Below are positions 10,024-22,600 of a stretch of 64,000 nucleotides of DNA, piece by piece. The DNA lies in contig NC_063166.1 of the NCBI RefSeq assembly GCF_023159225.1, positions 71,419,575 through 71,483,574 on the forward strand. The letters are read 5' to 3'. Under the pieces are notes generated by a model. It was not told the DNA's origin, ran no database searches, and saw nothing but the letters and a program-made list of their open reading frames with translations. Both the position numbers and the translations under genes were made by a program. The stretch comes from Perognathus longimembris pacificus. Taxonomy: Eukaryota; Chordata; Mammalia; Rodentia; Heteromyidae. The first letter of the stretch is position 1. Every line of letters begins with the position of its first letter.

Positions 10024-12990
10024 TAATCTGTCTATAGTAGAGGGAATTGAGCTGGGGAACATCTCAACTTGCTGTGTTCCCCAGCGGTATGGAGTCCCAT
10101 TTGTTTATCACTAATTTGGGGCAAATTATCTCCCTGGTAGTTTCACTATCTACAGCACCCCAGTACCTCCTTGGCGGTGTTCATGAGACAATGAATAAAC
10201 ACTTCCCAGCCTGCAAAGAGATAGCCTGTGTGGTTTGGAGAGCCCCTGGCACATTCTATAGGAGAGAACTGACTTGGGGTCTGGTGCAGAATTCTGCGAG
10301 GAGGTACGAGGCCCGAGTCCCACGTTGAAATACGACAGAGTGCGCATGACAGCCAGTCCTTCTGGGGTCTCCAGCAACAGAAACATGTTCAGAATGAGTT
10401 AAGCAGAGAACAGATGGATTGAAACGTGTATCAAGGGCTCTAGGGTCTGTGTGAGGTTTGGAAGCCCATCTTCGGGGAAACCTAGGAGTAAGTAAAAAGG
10501 CCGGGAGTGGACAGGAATGAATTGGAAACTCTCCAAGATGGAATTACATGAAGACAAACCCTTCGGAGCTCCCTATGTGGTGGGTACTTTTCTAGGTAAG
10601 TTACAAGGTAGGTTCAGTTACAGTCTACAGGTGACCGATGAATAAGCAAAGGCTTGGAGAGGTTGTGGCACTTTCCCAGGGCTAGATAGCTGGTAAAACT
10701 AGACTCCACGATTGGACAAGGACAAGTTGTTAGTAACTTCCTCACTGTGCTGCTAGAACCAATCCTATGGTTTGTCCTGCCTGTATTATCTCTCTTGAGA
10801 CCCAACGCCTCAGTGAATCTAATAGGGCCGCATGACCAGGCCCCCAGGAATCATGCACAGATCAGAAAAGTCCAGGGAACAACGAGGGCTGTTGCTGTTC
10901 ACCCCTCAGGCTTCCGGGCCTCCTTCACACCCTGAAGCCTCTGCATGTTCTTCCAAAAATGCGCTGCTCTGATGTGGTAACAATTCCACGAGCAATCAAC
11001 AAGGCATGTGCATATGCACACCTACCTGTATGGTGTGCAACCATGCTGTGTGGCCTCCAGCGGGCTTCCCTGCCTAAGCCTCAGGCGCATGGGTGGAATC
11101 ACACTTGCTCCTGTGGCCAGGCCAGGGGGGCCCAGGGACCTCACACTTCCTAGCATGCAGTGGAATTAGTGTGCAAGATGGACAATGCTATCAAGACCAA
11201 CACCAGCACATAAAGACGACAGAGACACACTGAGAAATCACAGAATCCGTCCTGATCTGCTATTTGGAGGAGGGAATGATGGACAACTGGATTGGGCTGC
11301 TCATTTTTCTGGGTATCTGGGGCAGATCTCACCCCCTCCTGAGCCACCATTTCCTCCGTCAATAAACACGGGAGCCTGCAATCCCTCCTTGTGAGGGGAT
11401 CAGAGAATCCGGTGAAATCATGCACCCAAAGGGCCTAAGGCAGTGCCCAGCCTATTCCAGATTCTGCCTTGCAATGGCAGAGCAAATGTAAGCTCTACAT
11501 GAGATTTTTGAGATTCCTCCAACCTGGTACCAGGATGCCACATCAAAGGACAAGCTCACTGGGGAGAAGGGAGTGGCCTAATTTAAGCAGAATGTTATAG
11601 GATCCAGAATTCATTCCATATTATTTGTCTCTACTATGAGAAGGCCATGTACTTGGCACACTCTTATGTATACATCCCTCCGCTACCCATGACAGACATC
11701 ACAAATCAATCATGGAACTCCCTGTGGAGCCGAGAAACAACCTCAGAATCCTCCTCAACACACAGAGTGCCGCCACCAGTCAGTGTGAGTTGTCATGGAG
11801 ACAATGTTTATTTGCTGTCTGTGGCCTGAAATGTATAAGGCCAGCTGGCATTGAAGTAGACACAGACTTCTGAGGCAGAAGGCTCTGGTCTGAATCTTGC
11901 CTTAAAACCCCCTATGGAAGCTTCTGGTAATGAGCTGGTACTGAGACTGTATGTCAGCCATGGAGAACCTCTTAAGAGGTAGCCAGTGAGCTATGGATAC
12001 CTTCCGCTTCTGCTTCAGTGTTTGAGATGGCAGCCTCCAGCAAGCATACTTGTGAACAAGTTGTCTTTGTCCAATTTATGTCGAAATAACAGAACACCTG
12101 AGGCTGAACAGCTCATAAAGAAAGAGATTGATTCCACTGGAGGTCCTCCAGGCTGGCAAGTCCAAGGTCAGGCGGCAGCATCTGGTGAGGCCTCCAGGTG
12201 TGTTTTAGTAGGGATGACCCACGAGCAGACCACAGCTCAAGGGCTCAGAGGTTCTGTCTAACACAGAAGAATCTGCATGGCTAAGCTCACCTCGGGGCTG
12301 CCCATGGTCTTCTGAGAGCTGCATCAATAGCCTGAGCATCTTCCACCCCATGCTGGAGGCCGTCCCCTGCTCTTCTTGTCCCCTCTCTCCCTTTCCTCTT
12401 CTCTGTAGGGAGGAGAGGGTGGCACAGAGATGTCCATGAGTTCGGGGCACCAAGGGTCAGGCCAGAGGGCATGAGAGCCCCCCACCCCAGGAAAATTAAC
12501 AGTCTCCACTAAGGACCCTCTGATCACAAGTCACACACTCAGTCTTGCTTCAGTAAAAAGGGACTGACTATAAGGGTCTTGTAAGTGAGAAGTGACAGGT
12601 CCCTGTTGTTATTCTTCCAATGGCTTCTTCCCTCTGATAGGAGGATGGTTGGCCTCTGTGGTCTCAGCTGGGCAGTCGTTGTAGGAAGACATCTTTTTCT
12701 GATGCCAGAATTCTAGGGAAGACTTCAATTGGTCTTGCTTGGGTCACATGTCTATTCCTGAGCCAATCACATTAGCCAGAGTAAGGAGGATATTCTGGTT
12801 GGCTGGAGTAGTTTCTATTTTTTGTTGTTGTTGGTGGTGGTGGTCATGGGGCTTGAATTCAGGGCCTAGAGCATGAAGGCACATCTTTGCATCTGTATTC
12901 ATATAAAGATCTTGGATCCATAGAGGTGACTGGTCTTTTTAGAGACTGCCAAAAGCACACGTTGTGATTTTTTATCAACTACAGCAGCGT
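9016..12990. other. Mostly unique intergenic DNA
   Basis: No recognisable exon on either strand. There is a CA repeat at about 9,983-10,020. Around 12,050-12,220 is a diverged repeat with the wording of mammalian LTR elements (AATAACAGAACACCTGAGGC... AGCTCATAAAGAAAGAG... CATCTGGTGAGGCC). If BPI were intact, its 5' exons could be expected somewhere in this part of the window, but I found none. Confidence 0.5.
9983..10020. repeat. CA dinucleotide repeat
   Basis: Uninterrupted ACACAC tract. Confidence 0.95.
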
Positions 12991-12997
12991 GTGTGTG

Positions 12998-13230
12998 TGT
13001 GTGCCAATTCTGGGGCTTGAACTCAAGGCCTGGATGCTGTTCATGAGCTTTTGTGCTCTAGGCTAACACTCTACCACTTGAGCCACAGCTCTACTTCTAG
13101 CTATTTTTTGGTAGTTAATTGGAGATAACAGTCTCATGGACTTCCCTGCCTAGGCTGGTTTGAATCACAATCCTTAGACCTCAGCCTCCTGAGTAGTTAG
13201 GATGACAGGTGTGAATCACTGGCACCTGGC
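12998..13230 (-). mobile_element. B1-Geo type SINE
   Basis: GCCAATTCTGGGGCTTGAACTC through GTGTGAATCACTGGCACCTGGC, preceded by a short GT tract. Both halves are recognisable. Confidence 0.75.
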
Positions 13231-13504
13231 AACTGCCATAGCTTTTTTTTTTTACTGAAGAGACTATTTATTGTTACTAATGTTAGTAGTACATTAGTTG
13301 TGACATTTACACACATGCAAACAATGTATCCTGAACAACATCTTCCTCTCTTATTCTCCCTGCTCTCTCAAAGCCATTTCAATGAGTACATTGTATTTTC
13401 ATATGTGCAAGCAAACTTTATGAACAATATTCTTTGTTAGCTTTCTCTACTCTGGTTGCTGCTCACCACACATCTGAGTCTGTTTTAAGAGTTCTTTTTT
13501 GTTT

Positions 13505-13700
13505 TGGCCAGTCCTGGGGCTTGGACTCAGGGCCTGAGCACTGTCCCTGGCTTCTTTTTTTGCTCAAGGCTAGCACTCTGCCACTTGAGCCACAGTGCCA
13601 CTTCTGGCCATTTTCTGTATATGTGGTGCTGAGGAATCGAACCCAGGGCCTCATGTATACGAGACAAGCACTCTTGCCACTAGGCCATATTCCCAGCCCC
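13505..13700 (-). mobile_element. IDL-Geo SINE, complete
   Basis: Full dimer in reverse orientation, from GGCCAGTCCTGGGGCTTGG to GCCATATTCCCAGCCCC. It is flanked by a 15-bp target duplication TTAAGAGTTCTTTTT (left copy from 13,485, right copy 13,701-13,715). Confidence 0.9.
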
Positions 13701-13814
13701 TTAAGAGTTCTTTTTAACAAATGGATTTACATTCATAAGGATTTTATCCTGTTTGGGTTCTCCAATGCAAACTGAGTTTTCTTCCAGGTAAAAGATATTC
13801 CACATCTATTAAAT

Positions 13815-14543
<729 letters not shown>

Positions 14544-14639
14544 AGGCTTTGTGTAATACTCTCGGTTTCCCATGGGACACTTATCTCCTGGATTGAGTAG
14601 ATAGGCCATTACAAGGCAGAGGATTTGAACTGGAAAAAA

Positions 14640-14745
14640 GAAAGAGAGAGAGAGAGGAGGAGAGGAGAGACGAGGCGAGGAGAGGAGAGGAGAGGAGAGG
14701 AGAAGAGAAGAGAAGAGAGGAGAAGAGAGGAGAGAGGAGAGCCTG
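14640..14745. repeat. GGAGA purine repeat
   Basis: Imperfect GAGGAGAGGAGAAGAGAAGA tract of about 105 bases, all purine on the plus strand. Confidence 0.9.
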
Positions 14746-15065
14746 CCATAGCTTTTGCAGCCAAGCTTCCTCACCCTAAGTAGAGATACGTTTTGTACCC
14801 AGTGTCCTGAGGACTGAACTTGATTGGTTGACAAACTTAGTTGTGCTCCTCCAATCCAGTAGCAGGAAAATACACCACAACTCAGACATGACCCCGTTTT
14901 ATCCCTGTGAGATCCCCAACAGAAAGGAAAAGAGATTGAAACATCCACTAAAATCTTAGCCCCAGATGGATACATACCAGTGGAAATTCGCTAAGTTCAT
15001 GAATGAACAAGGTGATATGTCACCTTCAAAAGCCAACAACTTCACAATAAAGAAATTACGTCTGA

Positions 15066-15130
15066 GTTGGAGGCATGGCTCAGTTGGTAGATGACTAGCC
15101 AATGAGTGAAAATGGCAGGTACCCAAGGAA
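15066..15130 (+). mobile_element. tRNA-like monomeric SINE remnant
   Basis: GGCATGGCTCAGTTGGTAGA...AGCCAATGAGTGAAAATGG...GGTACCC shares its A-box half with the copy at 4,112. Confidence 0.5.
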
Positions 15131-15542
15131 AAAAAGAAAAGACTTAAGAGTGAAGAGGAAGGAATTCCAACTGACAAATTAAAAAACAACAACCAACAAT
15201 GGTCAAAGAAATCAAAAGGATGCTATATAAATAGTGGAACCAATTCAGAGAGGATACAAATAACTAGAAGAGATCAAAGAAAATCCACACCAATGGCAAA
15301 ATGAAATGCAGGCAATGCAGGATATGAAAGAGGAATTTAATAAAGATAAAGAGATCTTTTTAAAAAAATCAAATTAAAATCTTGGACATGAAGAGCTCTA
15401 TAGACTAAATAAAAAGCCTAGACCAAATTGAACAGCCTAGCTCATAAACAGAATAAATTGAAACTAGGGTATCAGAGATTGAAGATAAAGCAGAGGAATA
15501 AGATCAATCAGTCAAAGGCATTGAAAAAAAAACACTAAGAAA

Positions 15543-15750
15543 GGGCTGGAAATATGGCCTAGTGGCAAGAGTGCTTGCCTTGTGTATATGAAGCCCTGGG
15601 TTCGATTCCCCAGCACCACATATATAGAAAAATCCAGAAGTGGCGCTGTGGCTCAAGTTGGCAGAGTGCTAGCCTTGAGCAAAAAGAAGCCAGGGACAGT
15701 GCTCAGGCCCTGAGTCCAAGCCCCAGGACTGGCCAGGAAAAAAAACAACA
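15543..15750 (+). mobile_element. IDL-Geo SINE, complete
   Basis: GGGCTGGAAATATGGCCTAG (IDL, with GTTCGATTCCCCAGC as B box), then CCACATATATAGAAAA linker and the Geo monomer ending CCCCAGGACTGGCC plus an A-rich tail. Confidence 0.9.
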
Positions 15751-15765
15751 CTAAGAAAATATGTA

Positions 15766-15935
15766 TAGAACCAGGCCCTGGTGGCTCAATGCCTGTAGTC
15801 CTAGCTACTCAGGAGGCTGAGATTTGAGGATCATGGTTCAAAGTCAGCCTGGGCAAGGAAAGTCCATGAAACTCATCTCCAATTAACCACCAGGAAACCG
15901 GAAGTGGTGCTGTGGCTTGAACTGGTAGTGTGCAA
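15766..15935 (+). mobile_element. B1-Geo SINE, 3' truncated
   Basis: CCAGGCCCTGGTGGCTCAATGCC through CAATTAACCACCAGGAAACC and the first part of the Geo half; the Geo end is missing. Confidence 0.7.
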
Positions 15936-16112
15936 TTTACCTTGTTAGCTGTCCTGATTCGTAGCACAGCTCCCAGGGAGGAGACACACAGCATCCGCCT
16001 GCCCTGGAGCCCAGGATAAAGCCACAGACCCCTGCCTGCTGGCCAACTCCAGAGAAACCTTGAGGGGTATGCTTAAATTCTCTGGATACTGAAATGCTTT
16101 CCTTTCATTTAT

Positions 16113-16207
16113 TCTTTGAGATCAGGTGTCTCTACATAGCTCAGGCCGACCTCAAACTCGCGATCCTCCCGCCTCAGCCTCCCATGTGCTGGGATTACAA
16201 GAGTTCA
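16113..16207 (-). mobile_element. B1-like monomer
   Basis: TCTACATAGCTCAGGCCGACCTCAAACTCG...GTGCTGGGATTACAAG is a reverse-oriented B1 core. Confidence 0.7.
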
Positions 16208-17394
16208 CCATTACTCCCTGCATGAGAGAGATTGCAGAGTGCCCACTTCGCCGGGCACAGTGTCCCAGGGGGACATTTCAGGCTCGGAGGGAATTGGATC
16301 TTAATAATGAAGGCCCCGTACAAAGGATGGTAACATCTTAAAGCGGGGAGAGAAGCACAATGAGGTACCCGGGAAGTCTTAAGCTGGGGTTCAGAGAGAG
16401 CAGAAGCATTGACTAGTGACCAGCACCAGGAAAAAGCATGACTGTCTTCAGGAACAGCACACACAAAAAGTCTATAGCCACAGAAAGAGAGGGGTGGGGG
16501 AAGTCAGAGACCAGTACACCAGGGGACAGGGGATGAGCCAGCAAGGCTCTGTGAAGGTAGAATCTGAATTTCCCAGTGAGGCCAGGGGGGAGGGAATGAG
16601 GGAGGGGGAGGGGGTAACATGATCAGGTTAGACTTCTCCTCTGTGTGCTGGCTGGAGTGGGAGGCGCTGCAGGGAACTCAACCAGCCAGGAGCAGCTGCT
16701 GTGGGGGTGTGGGGGTGGGGTGGGGAGGAAGTGGTGGACGCCTCGGGGTGTGGGCACCCTGTGGGCACTCGGTGGCCCCCAGCCCGTTCTCTGCCTCCAC
16801 GCTGTGGGTCCAGGGTCCCTGTGCCCTTGGACTTTCCCTGTTCCTCCCAGCCCAGCTCTGTCTTGTTATTCTAGGCCAGGCTCCACCATGATTCATCAGG
16901 ACTCAGCTTTCTTATTCCTGGGTCCCCTCCCCAGCTGGCCTGGGGCTCCTGGGGCCTGCAGGCCCCACCCCTCATCATCTGTGGAGGCAGTCACCAAGCC
17001 TGCCAGCTGGGGGTAGTCTGCAGAGGAGGAGCTGCCAGTGCAGACGCCACCCACACCATCCGGCCCCTGGGGTTCCTCACCCTCCCTCCCACCACCATTT
17101 TGCACATCCTGTCCATTCCTTCTGGAAAGTCCTGTCCAGTGGCCTGAGGTAGTCTTCCTCTCTCTGCTCCTGTCTTTGCATCCACCCTTCAGGGTCTCAC
17201 TTTCTGGGGAGGGGAAATGGCGGTGCACGGATGGAACTGTGGACACAAATACCATGGTAGACTAGAGCACAAAACCAAGAGCACTCCTAGAGGTCAAGCC
17301 AGAGCTTTCCAAGAGAGAAAGGGACATTTGTGTTAGGGTTTTAAAGGGGGAATAGGAGTTTGCTATAGGGTGAAGGATAAAAAAAGACATCCCA

Positions 17395-17522
17395 AAGCCG
17401 GGCACCCATGGCTCATGCCTGTAATCCAAGCTACTCGGGAGGCTGAGATCTGAGGATAGCAGTTCAAAGACAGCCCAGGCAGGAAAGTCTGTGAAATTCT
17501 TATCTCCAATTAACCAAGAGAA
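17395..17522 (+). mobile_element. B1-like left monomer
   Basis: GCCGGGCACCCATGGCTCATGCC through TCTCCAATTAACC; the Geo right monomer is absent. Confidence 0.75.
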
Positions 17523-18217
17523 GCCTCTCTACATTTAAAAGTTGGAGGCTGGCCCTAAGTTGCTGGAGCTGGGCAGTAACTTTGCCTTCATTCAGGCCCT
17601 GCTCCCCACCCCCAGATTCCCAGAGCCCACCTGGTCCAGCCACTCATCCACAGGGCTTCCCAGACCCTAAGAACTTCCGAGTTGGTGCACCGCCCTCCAT
17701 TCCCACCAGGCACACAGGAGGTGCTCGATAGATAGGCGTCCTCTAGGTGGATGGATAGGGGAGGGATTTTGAAATGGGTCCACGCATTTCTGAATACTTC
17801 TCTCTTCCAGAGACTGAGCCCTGGCCTTGGAGACCCCTTGTAGAGAATCCCGCATGGAGGAAGTGCTGGGGATGATGTCTGAGAAGAGGTCAGAAAAGAC
17901 ACCATGGCTGTCTTGCTGTTTCGTGGATGGCTTGCCTGGAGGAAGGTAGTAGCCCTGCTTGGAGGATGTTCAAGTGGTCTGTGGAAAGCCCGAGGTGCAG
18001 AGGACTGGGTTCCTGCCCTCAGCCAGTGCCCAAGCCAGTAATGAGTCACGTGAAGGCTGACCAGGACACACATACTCAGCCCAGCCAAGCCTTCCTGGGG
18101 CAGCGGACCTAGCTGACACCCTGACCCAGATCCACTCAGCAGTAAATGCTAGCTGTTGTCTCGGGCTCTGACTTATAAGATAACTTGTTCTGCATCAACA
18201 GATAAGCAGTACAGATG

Positions 18218-18355
18218 GACATATTGGAGGATAAATGGACGGATGATGGATGATGGATAGATGAGGTGTGAAGAGTTGATGGTTAACGCTGTATGGATGA
18301 ATAGTAGGTGGAAGGAAGGATGGATGGATGGGTGGGTGGACGGATAGATGGTGGA
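18218..18355. repeat. GGAT tetranucleotide-rich tract
   Basis: Imperfect ATGGATGG and GGATGGATGG motifs with interruptions. Confidence 0.85.
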
Positions 18356-18889
18356 TATCAGGTGCATTAGGCAGGACTGGAAATTCCACAGGGAAAGTAA
18401 GGGGTATCGAGTGGCCTTACTTCCCTGAAGAGCTGCAAGAAGTTTGTAACTGGGAGTGCCAAGGTTAACTCTGAGTTTGGGGCACGTCACTCAGGCAGCT
18501 AGGCATGGAGGATATAGCAAATGAGAGTTCATCGAGGGGCTACACCAGCCATCCTGGGAGACAGAGGACTCCCCTGTGTCCCAGCTCGGCTCCCTCTGAG
18601 GTCCCCACTCTGCCACCCTCGGCCTGCTGGCCCTCTGTATCAGGCAGGAGGTCAAGAGCAGCATTTCTCAGGGGCCGAGTCATCGTCTCACTCAGAGCCT
18701 TCTTTGTGTGGGGGAAGAAGTTCCTCCCACAGATCTCAAAACAGGGCCAGAGGCTTTAGGGACCAGACAAGGAGAGTGAGGAATTGTAATCAGCCTTCAG
18801 CAAGACTTCACTAGCCCCATAGGTATGACAGTCCCCTAGATGGACACAGCTCTAGTATCTAAACCCCACTCTCGGATAAAAGAAAACAA

Positions 18890-19130
18890 AGTTGGGAATA
18901 TGGCTTAGCGGTAGAGTGCTTGCCTTGCTTGCATGAAGCCCTGAGTTCGATTCCTCAGCACCACATACACAGAAAAAGCCAGAAGCAGCACTGTGGCTCA
19001 AGTGGTAGAGTGGCTAGCCTTGAGCAAAAAGAAGCCAGGGACAGTGCTCTGGCCCTGAGTCCAAACCCTAGGACTGGCAAAAGAGAAAGAGAGAGACAAA
19101 AAACAAAAAAACGAAAAAAACAAAAACAAG
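18890..19130 (+). mobile_element. IDL-Geo SINE with long A-rich tail
   Basis: GTTGGGAATATGGCTTAGCGG, B box GAGTTCGATTCCTCAGC, Geo half ending CCCTAGGACTGGC, then an AAAAC/AAAGA tail to about 19,130. Confidence 0.85.
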
Positions 19131-19715
19131 GCTGTTTAGAGCTCAGCTGAGTCTCCCTCAGGGGTAGAAAATGTACCAGCTTGGAACAATGTAGAGTCAG
19201 TGCTAAAACTACAAACAAATCTTACCATGACAGAGGCTGATAAAAGGACTCAGAATAACAACGGACGCATTCCTGATGACCCATGCTGGAACAATTCAAG
19301 CCAGAGCATAAAGCATTATCCTGAAACAAATTTTAAAACGTGAATGAATACATAAACACATGGGAGAGCATAGACAAATGTCCTCTGCAGAAGAATCCTA
19401 AATAACCTAAAAGGCTATGTTCCTCTCTAAAAGATAAACACAACACCCAGCTCCTGAAGTGTGAAAGGAATTTATAGACTTCTTTACCAAAGACTGTAGT
19501 GTGAAAGGGGGACAAGTAGAAATGACTGATGCATCCTGGCTCTGTAGGAGGTCAAAGGTCAAGGTCATGATCAGCGATGCTGACAGAATGGACTAAGATC
19601 AGGTACTGGAGTTATAGGCTGCCTTAGAGGCCCTCCGTGCTGGCCCCTTCTTTCTTACAAAGATGTTTGGGGGTCTTGGTGCTTTCTGAGGAGGAGGAAA
19701 GGCATCATGAAGCTA

Positions 19716-19945
19716 CTGGTAGGAGCCAGGTCTACTCCTTAGAGGCTGAGATCTGAGGATCATGGTTTGAAGCCAGCCCAGGTAGGAAATTCCATGAGAC
19801 CTTTATCTACAATTAATCACCGATCAGCCAAAAGTGGAGCTGTGGCTCAAGTGGTAGAGTACCAGCCTTGAACAAAACAAAAGCCAAGCAAAGTGCAAGG
19901 CCTTGAGATCAAGCTCCAGTGCCCCCCCCCACACACACACCCATT
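19716..19945 (+). mobile_element. B1-Geo SINE
   Basis: AGGCTGAGATCTGAGGATCATGG through AGTGGAGCTGTGGCTCAAGTGG and TTGAGATCAAGCTCCAG, ending in a C run and ACACAC tail. Confidence 0.75.
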
Positions 19946-20000
19946 GGGTTTTGCCAGGATCTAAAGAGATGGATCAATGTAGAGCTATCTCCCAGGTTGT

Positions 20001-20530
20001 TTTATTGACTTTTTACTGGAGACTCAAAAGCTCATCAGTGAGCAGCTTAAAGCAGCAATGACTACTTGTGCTGCTTGCAGTTGCTTTGGATCAGCAGTTG
20101 AGGAATGGCTTGGCCGGGTGCTTCTGGCTCGGAGTCTCTCATGAGGTTGTCGTTAAGATGTTGGCTGGTGCTGCCCTGGTCTGCAGGCTTGATGGGCTGA
20201 CAGATGCGGTGCCAAGATGGCTGACTTACATGGCTGTAGGATGAGGGCTGGCGGTGGCAGGAGGCCTTGGAGCCTCGCGGTGTGGGTCTCGTCCTGGGCT
20301 GTATCCGAGTCTTGACAACATGGTGAGTGTTTTCACTTCCCCAGGGCAAGTGATTCCAGAGAGGATAAAAGCAGAAGCCACAGTTTCTCAGGACCTGACT
20401 TTCCATGGTATCCATCAGAGTGGTCCTAGTCAGTGGGACAGGGACTGTGTAGGAGGGATGGGGGGGGGGGGGTTCAGGGGGAAGGGGGGATAAGGGACTT
20501 GAGGTCATCTTGCAAACTGGTTCCCACAAG
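20001..20530 (-). pseudogene. Unidentified minus-strand ORF with its own AATAAA
   Basis: An open frame of about 155 codons ends at 20,062 on the minus strand. AATAAA lies about 55 bases past the stop (plus-strand TTTATT at 20,001-20,006). The C-terminal half (HHVVKTRIQPRTRPTPRGSK ... LLIQSNCKQHK) is basic, rich in Pro, Ser, Gln and His, and does not look like simple repeat. I do not recognise the family. The short distance from stop to signal would suit a terminal exon or a processed copy. The 5' end is unclear: the Pro-rich start runs into a G/C homopolymer at 20,460-20,472. Coding status is unproven, and 'pseudogene' is used only as the most cautious label. Confidence 0.3.
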
Positions 20531-21287
20531 TCAGAGAGAGAGCAAAACAGCCAGCAGTCTGTTTAGCACAGAGTGGCTTGGAAGCGTTTGTAAAAGGCCA
20601 CCCATCCTCATAACATCTGACAGCTATTTGTTTGTACTCTTGCAGAATGTGTCTGGAACATACTTTTTTTTTCATGGCTTCCTTCTTTGTATCTTTGGCA
20701 TTTATTCCTCCTTTACTCTGATACACATTTAACTTTTTTTAATCAGATGACCAAAAGCTGTATCCACTAAGTTTAAAAAGAGGTTCTTTTGTTTATTCAA
20801 ACCACCAATATTTACTGAGCTTCTTCTGTGGGCCAAGTATTGTTTTTGGCAGTGGAAACAGGAAAATGAGGAAAGCGATACTTAGCCACCCTCATGGGCT
20901 GGATTCATTTGCTAGGGCTGCAGGAAGAAACTATCACAGATCCAGATCCAGGGCTTACACAACAGAAGTGAGTTTTTTCTTACATCTCAGAAGTCTGACA
21001 CTGGACCATCAACAGGGCTGGCCCCGTCTGAGTGAAGATCTACTCCAGGCCTCTCTCTCTCTGGCCTGTGGATGGCCACCATCTTGTTCTTACAGTGTTA
21101 TCCACATATTTGGGTGTGTCTAGATTCGCCTCTTTCCAAAGACTAGTCATATTAGGACCTACCTTAATGATTTCATTTAATTTTAATTTTTTTTGTGTGC
21201 CAGTACTGTAGTTTGAACTCAGATATTCCCATACCATAAAATGTGTCTGTATTTGTTGCCTTTCTCCTTGATGTGACCAATACCTAA

Positions 21288-21345
21288 AAAGAAGAAGAAG
21301 AAGAAGAAGAAGAAGAAGAAGAAGAAGAAGAAGAAGAAGAAGAAA
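21288..21345. repeat. AAG trinucleotide repeat
   Basis: About 19 units of GAA/AAG, followed after 20 bases by a second triplet repeat. Confidence 0.95.
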
Positions 21346-21362
21346 CAACACTTAAAAGAATT

Positions 21363-21384
21363 ACTATCATCATCATCATCATCA

Positions 21385-21421
<37 letters not shown>
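21363..21421. repeat. ATC then ATT trinucleotide repeats
   Basis: About eight ATC units pass into ATT units, ending at the edge of a SINE. Confidence 0.95.
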
Positions 21422-21422
<1 letters not shown>

Positions 21423-21508
21423 TGCTGGTCCTGGGGCCTGAATTCAGGGCCTAGGCACTGTTTCTGAGCTTTTTCCCTCAAGGCTAGCACTCTACCACAG
21501 CTCCAGTT

Positions 21509-21542
<34 letters not shown>

Positions 21543-21544
<2 letters not shown>

Positions 21545-21737
21545 GCCAGTCCTGGGCCTTGGACTCAGGGCCTGAGCACTGTCCCTGGCTTCTTCCCGCT
21601 CAAGGCTAGCACTCCGCCACTTGAGCCACAGCGCCGCTTCTGGCCGTTTTCTGTATATGTGGTGCTGGGGAATCGAACCTAGGGCCTCGTGTATCCGAGG
21701 CAGGCACTCTTGCCACTAGGCTATATCCCCAGCCCCT
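21543..21737 (-). mobile_element. IDL-Geo SINE, complete and young
   Basis: Begins after a T tract of about 30 (its poly-A tail) and ends with CTATATCCCCAGCCCC. TTCTAGCTTTTT is repeated on both sides as a target duplication. It is nearly identical to the nested copy at 3,382. Confidence 0.9.
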
Positions 21738-21782
21738 GGTTCTAGCTTTTTGATGGTTAATTGGAGATAAAAGTCTCATGGA

Positions 21783-22004
21783 AGCCAGGCACTGGTGGCT
21801 CATGCTTGTAGTCCTAGCTACTCAGGAGGCTGAGATCTGAGGATCACTGTTCAAAGCCAGCCCAGGCAGGAAAGTCTGTGTTGCCCTTATCACCAATTAA
21901 TCACCAGAAAACTGGAAGTGGAGCTGTGGCTCAAAGTGGTAGAGTGCTAGCCTTGAGCAAAAGAGCTCAGAGACAGTGCCCATGTCCTGAGTTCAAGCCC
22001 CAGG

Positions 22005-22100
<96 letters not shown>
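21783..22100 (+). mobile_element. B1-Geo SINE with microsatellite tail
   Basis: AGCCAGGCACTGGTGGCTCATG through GAGTTCAAGCCCCAGGAC, then TC (to about 22,053) and AC (to 22,100) dinucleotides in place of a plain A tail. Confidence 0.85.
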
Positions 22101-22102
<2 letters not shown>

Positions 22103-22224
22103 CATGGACTTTTCTGCTCTGGCTGGCTTTGAACCATGATCTCAGCTTCCTGAGTACCTAGGATTACAGTCCTGAGCCACCAGCACCTGGATCCTTCATT
22201 TTAGTTAAATTATTTTTAAAAACA

Positions 22225-22600
22225 ATCTTCAAGTCGTGGTTTGAATATGGAATTCCACACCCACCCACTCCCCACTCCCTTCTGTTGTTCCCCCTGCCCC
22301 CAGGCTCATGTCATATGCTGAACTTGGGGTCCCCAGCTGGTGATGTATTTTGGAAGGTTCTGGGAACAGTAGGAGATGAGGCCTAGCTGGGGGAGGTAGT
22401 CTCTGGAGGTCTGTCTTGGAAGGTTATACTTCAGGCCCTACCTCTCCCTGCTTCCTGTCTGCCATGAGGTGAACAGCCTCCCTCTCCACACTCTCCGGCA
22501 GCCATGATGTTCACCTCACTGAGGGCCAGGACCACTGGAGCCAAGGATGATGGAATGTGATCTCTGAAACTATGTGTTAAAATGAGTCACTCAATTCCTA
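22225..22600. other. Unclassified interspersed-repeat remnant
   Basis: Phrases such as GTGGTTTGAATATGGAATTCC, GGTGATGTATTTTGGAAGG and CTTCCTGTCTGCCATGAGGTG look like a repeated mammalian element, but I could not assign it to a family. Confidence 0.35.

Larger units (their letters stand above)
16208..18880. other. Unique intergenic DNA, no gene recognised
   Basis: No conserved exon seen apart from the repeats listed. A G-rich patch lies at about 16,590-16,735. Confidence 0.5.
21421..22191 (-). mobile_element. B1-Geo SINE split into three parts by two later SINEs
   Basis: The oldest element reads 21,421-21,510, then 21,738-21,782, then 22,101-22,191. It is interrupted first by an IDL-Geo copy (21,543-21,737) and then by a B1-Geo copy with a TC/CA tail (21,783-22,100). 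The duplication CTCATGGA (21,775-21,782 and 22,101-22,108) marks the second insertion. Confidence 0.8.

Noticed and set aside
15543..15620. Possible tRNA gene from the A and B boxes
   Set aside because: It is the IDL half of a SINE with linker, Geo half and A-rich tail; no intact cloverleaf.
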